DNA from: Diadema setosum
Taxonomy: Eukaryota > Echinodermata > Echinoidea > Diadematoida > Diadematidae
Length of the DNA stretch: 64,000 nucleotides
Reading direction: 5' to 3'
NCBI RefSeq assembly: GCF_964275005.1
Contig: NC_092694.1
Location: forward strand, 28,082,632-28,146,631
In this document: positions 10,514-22,591 of the stretch, one piece after another
How the letters are laid out: every line of letters begins with the position of its first letter
Position numbering within the stretch: the first letter of the stretch is position 1
The notes under the pieces: model-generated
What the model was told of the DNA's origin: nothing
The model's database searches: none
The model's input: only the letters and a program-made list of their open reading frames with translations
Translations under genes and position numbers: made by a program

Positions 10514-10671
10514 CTGTTGAGAATGGAGGAAGTAAAGACGAAGCTAATGGAACATTGCGATAATGAGCATGGACCACTTCATAAAAACAAAGTGTAGTTA
10601 TTGAGAACAATCCAGTATCGTGAGTTAAAGTTATGGTATACTAGCTTTGGTGGGTGGGGGGGGGGGGGGGG

Positions 10672-10935
10672 TCAGATTTAAACTTTTTGTGAGATAGTTA
10701 ATAACCACTTATGAAATTGAAGAGCATCCAATCGTGAGAGGAACGAAAAGTTTTGAAATGGCTGAGATATCCAAAAACAAAGTTAAACAAGATGGGTCCC
10801 ATCTTTTATTAGGAGGGCTTTGGTTTGGGATATCTCAAGCATCTCAACACCAATATGTATCAAGATATTAAAAAAAAAAGGTTGAATTTTTCTTATGGTA
10901 CTGTGCTCTTTCATATTTCATAAGGATTTCCCCCC
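10672..10935. mobile_element. MITE family C relative, degraded (shared with unit 2)
   Basis: The palindromic core GGCTGAGATATCC ... GGGATATCTCA is the signature of the family at 18506, 22592 and 58293, but the outer TIRs are lost. The same insertion is at 45651-45905, so it predates the duplication. It lies in intron 7. Confidence 0.65.
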
Positions 10936-11358
10936 CCCCCCCAAGAAAAAAGAAAAACCTCACAAACTCTCACACAGAAAAATTTAGATCCGTAATTCCT
11001 ATCTCAATCAAAATGCATCATCCCTTCAAAGTTTGAAATGACAGTTTTAATAAAACCCTTACGAGAGGTTTTCAGCAGCTGCATATGGGACAAAAAAAAA
11101 ATAATAATAATGATTATAACTGCAAATGTATCAATCTAACTCTAAATCAGATGAAAACGTAAATTTATATTGTTATTATATTTAAAAAAGTGGATTCTCG
11201 GAATCTCCAAGCTTCGTTTTCAGGACATGCCCTTGATTATTCTATTCAGCGTAACACGTTTTAGTCTGGTATTGAGATCGTAACAATTTCATCAAATCGC
11301 AGGCTAAAATATCGGAAAGGAAGAGGAAAAGTGAAAATGTTGTTTTGATAGACATACT

Positions 11359-11679
11359 CCTGGAGTCTCTGTGATATTCAAAGCATAGATTTCCGACGAA
11401 TCTTTCTCCACGTCGAACACGAGGAGTGGGTCATGATCGCTAATGCAGTCACCACGACAGTTTGCACAGTCTAGAGAAAGTGGCTTCGCCGCCATTGCCG
11501 CATACCCCGTCAGTTGCGAAGAAGCTGGACGTTCTCAGCCGATGCGTAAGTGAAGTTTGTAATTCCCGTAGCGCGCGGCCATGAGGCGATCAGCAAAATA
11601 GAAAAAGATGACGCCATGCGGACTGGCGGAACCATAAAGGAGAGTGTCCCGGATGTTCAACCCATCGTAGGTGCAGCAC
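11359..11679 (-). pseudogene. Arylsulfatase 1 exon 7, frame-broken
   Basis: Clear homology to 46333-46682: GLNIRDTLLYG, ASPHG, RYGNYKLH, NCRGDCISDHDP, FDVEKD and ALNITETPG are all readable, but not in one frame. The deletions of about 16 bp near the acceptor end, 4 bp after KLH and 8 bp before LDC each shift the frame. The donor is GGA/GTATGT. Confidence 0.85.
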
Positions 11680-12900
11680 CTGGTATGTTATGAAAGGGAA
11701 ACGATTTTTTTGCCCATTAAATTCATGCTAAAAAGATTTTCCTTCCAGAGCAGACATTAATTTTGTAAAATGTCCAGCCTTGGCATTATGCTCACCACAA
11801 ATACCAAAGACATCAACGAGGTAGCATGCATTTGCGCCAATTAAGTTGAACATTCATACGCTGTTCTGCTTCATATCCACATAAGTATTCTGTTTCAGTG
11901 GCTGTGCAAGTCTCAGGCCATTGTTTCGACCTGCCATATGTGACCCATCGTAACTGGACAATACCTTCCATCCGTTCTGATCGACATCTGGGATTTTGTT
12001 CTCGACTCAGTTGCACAACATCCAAACTTCACAGTATTTTTTTTTTTTTTTATCAAAGCAGTTAAGTCGTTCCCTCTTTGTGTCTTAAGTCAAATAGTAT
12101 ACTTCTACGAACTATTATGATGCAAAGTTTTGTTTTAGATTAAAACAAAAAGGTAGGGAAGAAAGATTTTATTGAAGATAATAGGAACTATGTCAGCAGG
12201 AAATTACGTTCATCCTTCTTTAATACTCAGAGCTTTAATGATCTTACTTCTTTCCCTCACAAAACTACAAGATGTATGTGGAAAGGTACCCACGTTTTTA
12301 GCACCAAAACGCTATGATGATTTTCATGGTCATAACTTCCGCAATACGTGTTCCTGCACAATACCTATTTTATAATGTCTATGGGCCAGTCAACAATACA
12401 GATGAGGACCACCAGCCACGGGGAAACAGGTCCACATTAGGATAGGCCGTACTATGAGGAAAGTATTTTGTGTGTGTGTGTGTGTTACACATTTTGCCCA
12501 ACTTTTTGACGTCAATGTTAAAAAAAAAAAAAAATTCTGACAATAAGATTGAACATGCCGAAATTACTTTATGCAGAGGAGAAAACATTCTCTATGCATC
12601 CCCCCTCCCAACACACACACACACACACACATCTCTGAAACTTGCTAGCTTGGTTACTTGGCTTCACCCGTGGCATAAATTCCACTATACATGTACTCAA
12701 TATCTGCATTCTCCACTCTCATGTAACACAATTGCAGTTACTAGTCAGATTTTGGATTATCATTCTCTCTCTCAGAAAAAAAAAACCAAATGATTCTTGA
12801 GAAAAAAAAAAGTTGCAGACAAAGAGAAGGCAATGGTCAGTTAAGTTATAATTTTACTATATCAGTATTATTACCATCACCATTGACTTGAATAACTAAC

Positions 12901-13037
12901 CTGTAAGGTCGACGAATGTAGGGAAAAGATCGAAACTGGTTATAACTTCTCTCGAGACTCCGGGCTTTATGACTCCTGGCCAGTAGGTAATCAATGGGAT
13001 ACGGGCACCACCCTCCCACGAGTTAGTCTTGTATTAC
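12901..13037 (-). pseudogene. Arylsulfatase 1 exon 6, frame-shifted
   Basis: 137 bp against 135 bp in copy 2. Two extra bases follow the acceptor CAG, so the exon enters out of frame. Homologous text is [22 protein letters not shown] and [10 protein letters not shown]. The region carries the active-site Lys equivalent (YKTNSWEGG in copy 2). Confidence 0.85.
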
Positions 13038-13213
13038 CTGTCAAGGTGAACAAGTGAATTCGTTGCTGTGAATAGGTCCCATACATCATAAAATGGAATA
13101 GAATTAAAAGAACACAAAACTCCGCTACAAGTGGCAACAACGGCAACAACTATACAGCAACAAGATTTTAGTGAAAATAATAATGATGAAAATGGCTCTC
13201 ATGTGCGCGAGCA

Positions 13214-13237
13214 CACACACACACAGACACAAATTAC

Positions 13238-13278
<41 letters not shown>

Positions 13279-13318
13279 CAGAGAGAGAGACAGAGAGAAA
13301 GAGAGACAGACGGACAGA
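13214..13318. repeat. (CA)n(TA)n(GA)n microsatellite
   Basis: Compound simple repeat immediately 5' of the LINE insertion. The CA part also exists at 50355-50400 in unit 2, so the array marks the pre-insertion site. Confidence 0.8.
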
Positions 13319-13344
13319 GATTCACGAAAAGTACATTATTCTGA

Positions 13345-15745
13345 TAAGTTGAATCAAGTTAAATCAAATATGAAGGCCACATGGAAAGTTATAAATGATT
13401 TGGTTGGGAAGAAAGAACAACAATTACCAAAAACAGACTTTAAATTAAATACTGTATTATTGATCAGGGAGATGTAGCAGATGCATTTAATTCATTTTTT
13501 TTTTTTTATGTTGATCCTAACCTGGCAAATACATTTGCTGATGTAAATGAAGATTTTTTTTTAATTTTTTTGCCAGAACCTATTTCCTCATCGTTATTTC
13601 TTAACCCTACAAATCCCACAGAAATTATTAATATTACGAAAAAGTTGAATTCTAGCAAGGCAAGTGGATGTGATAGAATAAGCACATTGCTACTTAAACA
13701 AATCATATATCAAATTGCTCATCCACTTACTCACATATTCAACCTTTCCATATTGTCTGGAAAATGTCCCAATTCTTTAAAAAATGCTAAGGTAAACCCA
13801 GTGTTCAAGAAAGACGATCCTTGTCAAATTAGTAATTATAGACCAATTTCTATTCTTCATAGTATTTCCAAAATTCTTGAAAAAATGATATATGATAGGT
13901 TTTATAAATTTTTGCATAATCATGCAGTTTTGAATTTACATCAATATGGTTTCGGAAAGAATTATTCTACAGATTTGGCTTTGGTCCAGTTGTATGATCA
14001 AATTACAAACGCAATGGCAAATAGAAAACATGTTATAGGAGTTTTTATGGATTTATCTAATGCGTTTGATACGTTACAATATGATATTTTACTCAAAAAG
14101 TTTCAGTTTTATGGTATTAGCGGTGTTGCACTCTCGTGGTTTAAGGATTATTTATCATGTAGACAGCATTATGTTGTACATAATAATGACATGTCGTCAA
14201 ATTGTTTACCGATAAAAGGCGATGTGCCCCAGGGCTCAATATTAAGTCCCTTTCTCTTTTTGCTATATATCAATGATATTGTTAATTCGTCGTCTATATT
14301 ATCATTTATATTATATGCCGATGACACGAATATTTTTTATTCCCACGATAATATAGAAACATTAGTATCCAAACTTAATGCAGAGTTGCCAAATGTATCA
14401 AACTCGTTTAAGAATAATAAATTATCACTTAATCTTGATAAAACAAATTATATTTATTTTAAGCATATGAAAACTCACACAGATGATTTCGTAAATAATA
14501 TCAGGATTGATAATGTATTTCTTGAACGTAAAAGTTCTACTAAGTTTTTAGGCATTTTTATTGAAGAAAACCTAACCTTGAATGATCATATACGTTATGT
14601 TACAAACTGTATTTCTAGAAATATAGGTGTTCTTTCAAAGATGAAAAGTTATCTTCCTGAACATACTCTTTTTATGCTTTACAATTCCTTAATCCTACCA
14701 TATATCATATATTGTAATCTAGTGTGGGCTACAAGTTCAAAAACTAAACTCAACTCTATTTATTTATCACAAAAGAAAGCCATTCGCATCTGTACTGGAT
14801 CACAATACTTAGCCCACACCAGTTCACTTTTTTATCAGTTAAAAACACTGAATAGATTTGATATAAATACCTTTCATTCTTTGCTTTTTATGTTTAAGTA
14901 TTTGAACAACTCACTTCCAAACATTTTCACGATTTCTTTAAACTGAATTATACCGTTAATTCATATCCCACTCGTAATTCGCAAAATTTTCATTTAGTTA
15001 ATCCCAAATTATTAATTGCACAAAAATCTATAAGGCATAATGGACCAAATCTTTGGAACACACTCCCAGATTATGTTAAATCATGTAAATCTTTATATTC
15101 TTTCAAGGCTAGATTGAAAACAACATTACTGTCAGATTACAATCTATGAATATTATAGCATTTGAATATATATTTTGTTTTGCTTGATCACATTTCTTTT
15201 CTTGTAAATTGGATTTAAAACTACAATGTATACGCAATGTTTCTGTGTCTATCATTTCATTTCATTCCCATTATCTTCAGCATCACCACCATCACTTTCA
15301 TCTTCATTATCACATTTTTCCTCATCATTACCCTGTCATCATCATCATACATCATCATATTTCACTTTACTCTTATCTATGCACTAGGAATATAAAAAAC
15401 ATAATGTATTTACAGTGTCTTATATTTTGTAGTATTTCTCCATTCCGCAAACAATACAATTGTTTGTGTATTATTTAGATAGGCCCCTGGGCTGCCACGT
15501 GCTCAAGCTTTTGCTTATAGTGGCAGTCCTTCTTCCGCATAATTTCTCAGATAATTATTTGGAAATTTGGTAATTACGAGTTATATTTTGTTAATGAAAT
15601 TAATTTACACATCAATTTTCCTTCTTTGAATCATGTACATTGCAATCTGCTTACTGATATTCCATGTGATATTACTGAAAAGAATCTTGATTTATGTATG
15701 AAATTGTGTTGGAAGAAAAATAAATCAATCAAACAAACAAACAAA
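13345..15745 (+). mobile_element. LINE (CR1/L2/Jockey-like group), 5'-truncated, in arylsulfatase intron 5
   Basis: The element starts inside the linker before the reverse transcriptase (KATWKVINDLVGKK readable at ~13375) and runs to an AATCAATCAAACAAACAAAC tail at ~15721-15745. The flanks on both sides match continuous sequence around 50340-50420 in unit 2, which lacks this insertion. No endonuclease remains. Two frame slips upstream of the main frame lie in A/T runs near 13450 and 13560, and one near its end at ~14940. Confidence 0.85.
13570..14946 (+). CDS. LINE reverse transcriptase fragment
   Basis: A frame of 458 codons with no required ATG; it is the open part of a truncated LINE ORF2. 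Order of motifs: NYRPISIL (~89-96), QYGFGKNYST (fingers), MDLSNAFDT with the first catalytic Asp (~160-168), GDVPQGSILSPFLF (~217-230), the YADD catalytic pair (249-252), and the thumb region LSLNLDKTNY and KFLGI. Past the end, RHNGPNLWNTLPDYVKS in another frame is the usual LINE C-terminus, so a late frameshift separates them. It encoded the element's own replication enzyme and plays no part in the host gene. Good preservation implies a recent insertion. Confidence 0.85.
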   Translation: MPEPISSSLFLNPTNPTEIINITKKLNSSKASGCDRISTLLLKQIIYQIAHPLTHIFNLSILSGKCPNSLKNAKVNPVFKKDDPCQISNYRPISILHSISKILEKMIYDRFYKFLHNHAVLNLHQYGFGKNYSTDLALVQLYDQITNAMANRKHVIGVFMDLSNAFDTLQYDILLKKFQFYGISGVALSWFKDYLSCRQHYVVHNNDMSSNCLPIKGDVPQGSILSPFLFLLYINDIVNSSSILSFILYADDTNIFYSHDNIETLVSKLNAELPNVSNSFKNNKLSLNLDKTNYIYFKHMKTHTDDFVNNIRIDNVFLERKSSTKFLGIFIEENLTLNDHIRYVTNCISRNIGVLSKMKSYLPEHTLFMLYNSLILPYIIYCNLVWATSSKTKLNSIYLSQKKAIRICTGSQYLAHTSSLFYQLKTLNRFDINTFHSLLFMFKYLNNSLPNIFTISLN

Positions 15746-15963
15746 GATAGAAATAGGCGATGTCATGTAGACAGATACAATGTAATCCAATCACTGCAGT
15801 TTGATTGTCTTAATCGTTCTTATCACATATTGTATAGCATGTGTGTCATTGTATGCATAATATTATTTGCGTTGTGTGTGGGCACGAGTGCAACTGATTT
15901 ATGCAAGTTTGTTTTTGCTTATGGAAATGTGTGCAAGTTCGCATTATTATGAGTTGCACTTAC

Positions 15964-16128
15964 CGCCAGGAATTCCAGCGCTCCCTCCCTCGGCGCAGAA
16001 TTCAGCATGTTGACCGTGATCAGCATGAAAGATAACGAGTGTATTCTTGTGGATTCTCAGCCTTTTGAGGGCGCTATTTACTTCACCTACTGCCCAGTTC
16101 ATCTCGTTGATGCTATCACCGATTCGGC
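15964..16128 (-). CDS. Arylsulfatase 1 exon 5
   Basis: 165 bp, acceptor TTTTTCAG, donor GCG/GTAAGT. It reads GRIGDSINEMNWAVGEVN through VIFHADHG to AEFCAEGG. The Asp of ADHG is the metal ligand; the usual following Asn is His in both copies. Copy 2 has SDHGPQ where this copy has ADHGQH. Confidence 0.85.
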
Positions 16129-16989
16129 CTGAAAAACATTATCAATGTCACCGAAGCGTATCAGACCCATGTATTTAAATATACGGACATGACGCTCTCC
16201 GCCATTCATTTTCAGTCAAAGAGCCTGCAGTGGTTTTATTATTCATTTCATTTCAATTCATTTCTGCGCTCTTCAAACACATGCGTACCAACGTCTTCAT
16301 AAAATAATGACTGTGGAAAGATGTACAGAGAGGAGTGAAAAATAACAACATAGATAAAATACATTTCCTAATGCAGAATCCTGTTGGTATGATAAACATT
16401 AATCCAAGAAACTAACGTGAATTAAACAGAAATTGAACAAAAAAATGTGATACAAGGAAATCGCAAGCTTGAGGGCGACTTCTAAAGAAATGATGTTAGA
16501 TATTTTCAGTCATTGAAATTATAATCGACTACGCATAACAAGAAATTGAAGCATTGAAAAACACACTGACACATGCATGATTGCATAACCTTTGAATGAT
16601 GGTAAATACATTATGGAAACTAGAATAAATCATATGAGGTTCTTTGGGAGAATTTTCTAAACAGGGCATTTAGCTAGAACAGGAAGGGAAAATGACACAG
16701 GCCACGACTACGCCACCCACTGTTATGATCGCAACCAACACTGCCATGTTAGTAGAACTACTACCATACAACTACCACTGCTATCCCCACCACCACCACA
16801 TGTACCTCTTTACCACTACATCTACTAACGCCATCAATATATCACTTCCAACAATACTACAGTTGACACTACGAATAGTCACCACTGACACACGGTTACC
16901 AACTCAACCACCCCACTACCTCCATCACTACCACCACCGCTGCCACAGCTACACCTCAGCACCACCACCATAGCCATCCGTGGCAGTAC
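16129..16989. other. Arylsulfatase 1 intron 4
   Basis: Non-coding. The pieces 16129-16500 and 16620-16980 match 50782-51340, 51736-51968 and 55032-55193 of unit 2. It contains a degenerate CCACCACTACC-type repeat (16740-16980). Unit 2 has two extra insertions here. Confidence 0.6.
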
Positions 16990-17203
16990 CTCTCCTGGAT
17001 GACAGGTGAAAACTAGGAGTCACCCTCAGGGGCACGTGGGGCTGGAGGAGCGCCATGTAGAAGAAAAAGGGACGCCGCTTGTTCCTCTCGAAAAAGCCGA
17101 TGGCATCCTGCACCATCATGGCCGTCAGGTTGTCGTGTCTGAATGGTTGCGAGAAGATGTGGTCTCCGCGATAGATGAAGCAGCGTTCTATTGCGGGTTC
17201 CCG
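16990..17203 (-). CDS. Arylsulfatase 1 exon 4
   Basis: 214 bp, acceptor CTACTAAAG, donor GAGAG/GTACTG (weaker than GTAATG in copy 2). It encodes REPAIERCFIYRGD through RRPFFFYMALLQPHVPL to HLSSRR. The His of QPHVPL corresponds to the active-site His that contacts the sulfate. Confidence 0.85.
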
Positions 17204-17309
17204 CTTTAGTAGAAACATTTAACTGTTCATTATCATCAAGTACATCAGAAGCTTTTGCAGCGCAGAAGAATACATGTCTATAGGTTTTGCGCTTTATGAC
17301 ATTGATATA

Positions 17310-17481
17310 TTATTATTATCATTATTATTACATGTTTTATTAGTGTTATCATTATTGTTATTATTGTTAGTATCATTATTATAACTATTATTATTATTAT
17401 TATTATTATTATTATCATTATTATTACATGTTTTATTAGTGTTATCATTATTGTTATTATTGTTAGTATCATTATTATAAC

Positions 17482-17517
<36 letters not shown>

Positions 17518-17550
17518 CAATATCATTACTATCATTATCATTACTATTAT
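17310..17550. repeat. (ATT)n/(ATC)n array with an internal ~96-bp duplication
   Basis: The segment starting near 17315 (containing TACATGTTTTATTAGTG) recurs almost exactly near 17411, so a complex microsatellite block was itself duplicated in tandem. Confidence 0.75.
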
Positions 17551-18505
17551 TATAAACAACGAATCATGGTGCCTTACGTTACTCGAGCAAACAGACGCAC
17601 GATTCACAATTTCAAGCGCTCACATGGGGAGCCCCTTGATAAGGGACAGTGTTCAGAGCATTTTGACTTCAGGACTGTGTTCATCATTTTTTTTTTTTTA
17701 TTTACCATCAATAATGGGAATTTCGATTACAATATCTACCATTATAGTAATAAAGATAACAATAATAAACATTACGCTTTTGACGATATCACTGATGTAA
17801 AAATAATAATGCTAATGTTATCAACAGCTGCACTCATGCTATTTCCTATAGTTACAAATGTGCAAAGCTGCTACCTAGCTTTTGAGTTAACCCGTTCCTC
17901 CCGCAATTATCTGAGTGCTTTAATGCCCCCAAACGAGATTCTTTTTACCCGTCGACAGAGTGTGAAGGCAGTCAAACAGTACATTGCATCCCCCTTTCCA
18001 TGGTCACATGATGGTCAACTACACTGTGTCAGTGAACAATGGAAATATCGATCGGGTGCAAGGTATGAATAGAGCGTGCGCTGATGAGTTCACAGAATCT
18101 TTTGTTCTACACAAAACCAGGCACCTGAATGAGGTGACTGGGGTCAGCAAACACAGAAATCTAACTGATCTCAGCCTAGATCGCTATGTATATGTTCGTA
18201 CGAATTTACAGCAGAACAAGCGAAAACTAAAAGACGTAATAGGAAAAAGGTAAATAATACTGTGAAATACGCATTTTTCAAACAGAAGGAGAAGAAATGC
18301 CGATAGAATAAACTCTGATCTTTTTATCAAACCCACTTTTTTGGGGCATTTTAACACAAAGAAACATGAATTAAGGCCACGAAAGCAGGCACTCTTGTCT
18401 TCATCTTAATTGGGAAACTGGTATACCAAGTTCCCGTATACCAAGTTCCCGTATATCAGTTGCTCCCAAGGGAACCTGGTATACCACGTTCCCGTAAGGA
18501 ACGTG

Positions 18506-18906
18506 TTAAAATACTGTACAGTATTGTTTGAGGTGAGGATTCAGGTTTATAACATTCCTAAGTGACATAATGAGAAAACTCTTATGAAATATGACAGAGC
18601 ATGCAATTTTAAGAAGCATTCAACGTTTATTTGATGAAAACTGGTTTTCAAATGGCTGAGATATCCCCCCCCCAAAAAAAAAAAAGTGATAATGATAAAA
18701 GGCGACAGGTCACGCCTTTTATTAGGATCTCTTTGTTTCACCTTGTTTTTGGCTATCTCAGCCATTTCAAAACCGATTTTCATCAAATAAACTTTTGATT
18801 CCCCTTAGAAGTGGATGTTCTTTGACATCTCATATGGTTTCTGGATATTTTGCAAAACGTTAAAAGCTAAATCCTCACCTCGACCAGAACTGTACAGTCC
18901 CTTTAA
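18506..18906. mobile_element. MITE family C, copy A (~400 bp)
   Basis: Ends TTAAAATACTGTACAG and CTGTACAGTCCCTTTAA, with GAGGTGAGGATT / AATCCTCACCTC just inside. The interior is nearly palindromic around GGCTGAGATATCC. TTAA-type ends suggest a TTAA target (piggyBac-like), though this is not proven. It lies in arylsulfatase 1 intron 3 and is absent from unit 2. Confidence 0.8.
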
Positions 18907-19846
18907 CTAATCTGAAATAGAAAGATTACCTCACCCCCTCCCCCCAATCGTTATTACATCGAGTTGACCTTTGTGCAAGATTTTGGCATTGTCAATTTAG
19001 AATGTGTCCATCTCAACAAAGTGAGGTCAAGCTCACTTTAATCATGATAAAGTCACTAAAAAAAATTGGATAGATAACACTTAGAAACACACTTAACACA
19101 ATGCCATGGAGGTGTAATTATGTTATTAAACACAATAAAAGAGAAAAATACAAACAATAACAAATGACAGCCTTTTTTACATTAGCACTAATTTCTCAGG
19201 GGTCAAGCTATGCCTTAGGAGGTTCCTAATTAATTTGAAATTTTAGTAAAAAAAAAAAAGAAGAAGATTATAATAAAGCAATAACTTGCGTCTTCCCTAA
19301 AGAACAAACGTCTTGCCTGAAGAAGTTACATTCGTCAGGAATCTAATTGAAGATTCTAATGTGGATCAAAGCAAACCAAAGACCGATTGGGTGCACGACT
19401 AATATAAATTAAAGAAGTAGCCTATAGATTAATGAATAATTTTAGTGTTCACAATTTGCAAGTAATGCAGATTACGAATGTTTTCTCTAATATGTTCTTA
19501 TTACGATTATGATTATGAATCTGATTCTGGTTATTTTTATCATTATTATTAGTAGTATCATTATTTTCATTGTTATTATCATCATTATTAGCATTATTAT
19601 TATGATGATGATTATTATTGTTACTATCATTATCATTAATGTCATTATTATCAGGATAATAATGTGAAGGAATGAAGAGAAACAATGCCCAAATTGCAAT
19701 AGAATTAAAATGTCAATAATGTATAAAAAATGGAATAGAGTGAATAATGCAGAGCTTATAAAACGTATATCACTCGAGAAAATATTATGTTATTCATGTT
19801 ACCAGGATATAGTCTTTACCCCATGTGTGTGAGTACCTGATCTTAC

Positions 19847-19959
19847 TCTTGTCTCCTCACATTTGTGAGTGTTCGTGTTGGGATGGTTGATACCAACAAA
19901 GTCGAAACCGTGATTTGAGGGCAGGTAATACCCGTCCATGTTGGGTGTTCGGTTGATGC
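19847..19959 (-). CDS. Arylsulfatase 1 exon 3
   Basis: 113 bp, acceptor CCGTGCAG, donor AGA/GTAAGA. It reads INRTPNMDGYYLPSNHGFDF, then GINHPNTN and HKCEETR. It is open and matches 56475-56587. Confidence 0.85.
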
Positions 19960-20837
19960 CTGCACGGGACAATCAACCTGAAAAGCAGGTTTTATCTCTT
20001 TCGTCACCATTGATGATCATAGTGCAAAGAATAAGTCATTGCTTTATTTAAGAAATGAATCTACGAAAGGGTAGGCCCCACTATACATAGTGTTTCTTCG
20101 TCGTTTAGTGGACGAACACGTGGTGACGGCATTTTGGAAAGTCACCTTCGTGTGTGACAGGGGCACCCCCCCCCAAAAAAAAAACAAAAACAAAACAAAA
20201 CAAAACAAACGTAGTTGAAACTGTAGCTGACTCCATTTTTCGAAGTTTCCGCATTGTTATTTCGACTTTATCACCTCAGTTCTCATGACAACGTACCATA
20301 ACTACAAGGTCCCACAATTATTTTAAACTCTTCTCATTTTACTTTGTTTTGCTTCTGTAACCTTATTCTCTGCTACCAAAGAAATTGAAATGTTTGTGTT
20401 CTTTTCGAAAAATTGAATAAAATTTGAATTGAAATTGAAATTGAAAACAAATTCCACAGAGGGAAACAACACACGGGCAGGACATGAGATGCCAAATCAG
20501 AGTAGGATTACCAGTCTACTGAAGAAGAAGGGCCCGAACAGACAGTGAAATCAGATGATTAAGGAAAGAAAGAAGTGGAAGAAGACGAAGAAGAAAAAAA
20601 CAGGAGGAAGAAAAAGGAAAAGAGCGAAAAATACGGGGAAAAGGAGAAGGAGCAAAACAAATGATACAGTGAGAAAGGGAAGGAGAAAAGGACTATGAAT
20701 AAAACAAAAAAGACGTTCGTGAATAAGACGACGATACAGGACGAAAAAAAGACAGACGTAAGGAAACAACTCAAGTTGCCATATGGACCATAAACATTCA
20801 CTTTAGTTATTATGAACATTACGTCAATGTGTCTTAC

Positions 20838-20990
20838 CAAGGTGCCATTTCCCGACCATGCTTGTTGTGTAGCCGGCTGATTTGAGAGCTTCCGGTACGG
20901 TAATCTCGGAGCGATTCAGCCCAGTGGGGTTGAAGGGGAGGAGCACACGCTTCGTCAACCCGTACATCCCGAGGCGAGCAGGGTAGCGGC
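20838..20990 (-). CDS. Arylsulfatase 1 exon 2
   Basis: 153 bp, acceptor CACTGAAG, donor TTG/GTAAGA. It reads [15 protein letters not shown] through [16 protein letters not shown] to GKWHLG. GKWH supplies the conserved Lys and His of the sulfatase active site. Confidence 0.88.
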
Positions 20991-21976
20991 CTTCAGTGTA
21001 GTAGCAAGAATTTCAAGCAGAGGACTTCACCATCAAAAAGAGGTAACCGCCATATTGGCAACATTTGGAAATGTTATTATTATAAGGCCCTTCTTTGATC
21101 ACTGTTGATTGTGTGTATGTAGATAATGGTCCATAAAAGGAAGAAATGGGGGGGGGGGGTCCATTGGGTGAATGTCTTACGCAATCAATAATGTTTATTC
21201 CGACTTATGAAAAGTTATCAGTATAGATTTTCACAATATGCTTAGGTTTCAAATTTTCATTATTTTCATACTCGTTTATCATGTGACAATCTTAAATTTG
21301 AGAAAGTCTGGTCAGTACTGGCGTTGGGTATTGGCGTTATTCCCCCCCCCCCCCCTCAATATAATCATCCTTCCGTTCAGTCGTTCAGTAGCAGGCATGA
21401 ACGTCACGTTTACTATTATATTTGTGATCATGGCGACGATATATTTATTTTCATATTATTTTTCAACATTGATTTTGTTCAATCTAGAAAATAAGGATTT
21501 AGATCGCGAAATGGATTTTTAAAATTTTGAAATAAGTCTATATCTCTTCGCATGGGACAACAGTTCCAGTGATATCTTACCTGATAAATAATGAAGATTT
21601 TTTTTTTATTCATTTCAATTCAATTCAAATGATTCATTTATTTCCATAAAAGGTAATATATACAAAGCAATATGCATAATCCTTACATGATTACATAATA
21701 TTTTAAGGAACTTTGAATCACATAAAATTCAACAAAACATGGATACAATAATAACGATAATAATATTAACTTTGTTTTTAGATAAAATAAGCAAGTAAGA
21801 AATACAATTTTATTTTGTAACTCTGTATGGAAAAGAGAAACATAGCTTATAAATGTTATAAATTACCCTAGGAGACGAAAGCATCTGAAGATCCGACAAG
21901 GACTGTATAAGATTTTGATATCATGACGTCACGCGAAACAAACAGAAAGAAAGGACGTTGACAAGGACAAGAAATG

Positions 21977-22243
21977 ATTTTTTTTTTAATAATTGTTAAA
22001 TGTTTCTTAGGGGCAACATATGTGGGTTCACATGCCTACGGGCAATAGTAAATGTATTTACTTTTGTGTGCCCTGACCCTCACGTAGTCTCCATATTCAT
22101 TTCATTTTCATTTTGTGTAACGTGTACAGTACAATGTATCCTTTGTAATGTTCATTCTGGTTTTTGTTTCATAATTGTAATGTTTATGACATGTATCCTA
22201 TATTCTTTACCTGGTCGAATAAATAATAATAATAATTATAATA
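21977..22243 (+). mobile_element. Short 5'-truncated LINE tail
   Basis: It ends TACCTGGTCGAATAAATAAT followed by an ATAAT tail, a common LINE 3' end. Flanking sequence is continuous in unit 2 (about 58980-59020) without it. No coding part remains. Confidence 0.6.
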
Positions 22244-22591
22244 ACAGGCAGGAAACAAAACTGAGATAGGCATGACAAAGAAAAGAGGAGAAACAAAAAT
22301 GAGTGTTCTACGATTCGGTTTACTGGAAAGGTCACAAAAGTATGGGTAGACAGTTAAAATTCAATCAAAATCTGCCAAATGGTGAAACACAAATTGTTAT
22401 CATAAAAAAAGTCATTTATTTATTTGTGAGGATGATATTTTTCAGCTTTGATTTAAAGGAAAGAAAAGTCAGAGCGTTTTAGAGTGTTGTGAAGGCTGTT
22501 CAAGACCCTATAGGGCCAGTGAACACGAATGTGTTTTGGGTATTAAAGAATGGTTCGTAGTAATGGTAAATGATATGGCACGTCGAGTAGG

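Noticed and set aside
10041-10610. 189-codon - strand frame and 152-codon + strand frame over arylsulfatase 1 exon 8
   Set aside because: The arylsulfatase frame of exon 8 is in a different register, is conserved in copy 2 with a matching splice acceptor, and ends in the same residues. The longer frames are shadows.
17278-17607. Ile-rich 109-codon frame
   Set aside because: It is a translated ATT/ATC microsatellite.
20551-20840. Phe/Leu-rich - strand frames (also 57017-57516)
   Set aside because: They come from purine-rich GAAGAAG tracts in the arylsulfatase intron. They differ between units and show no codon conservation.
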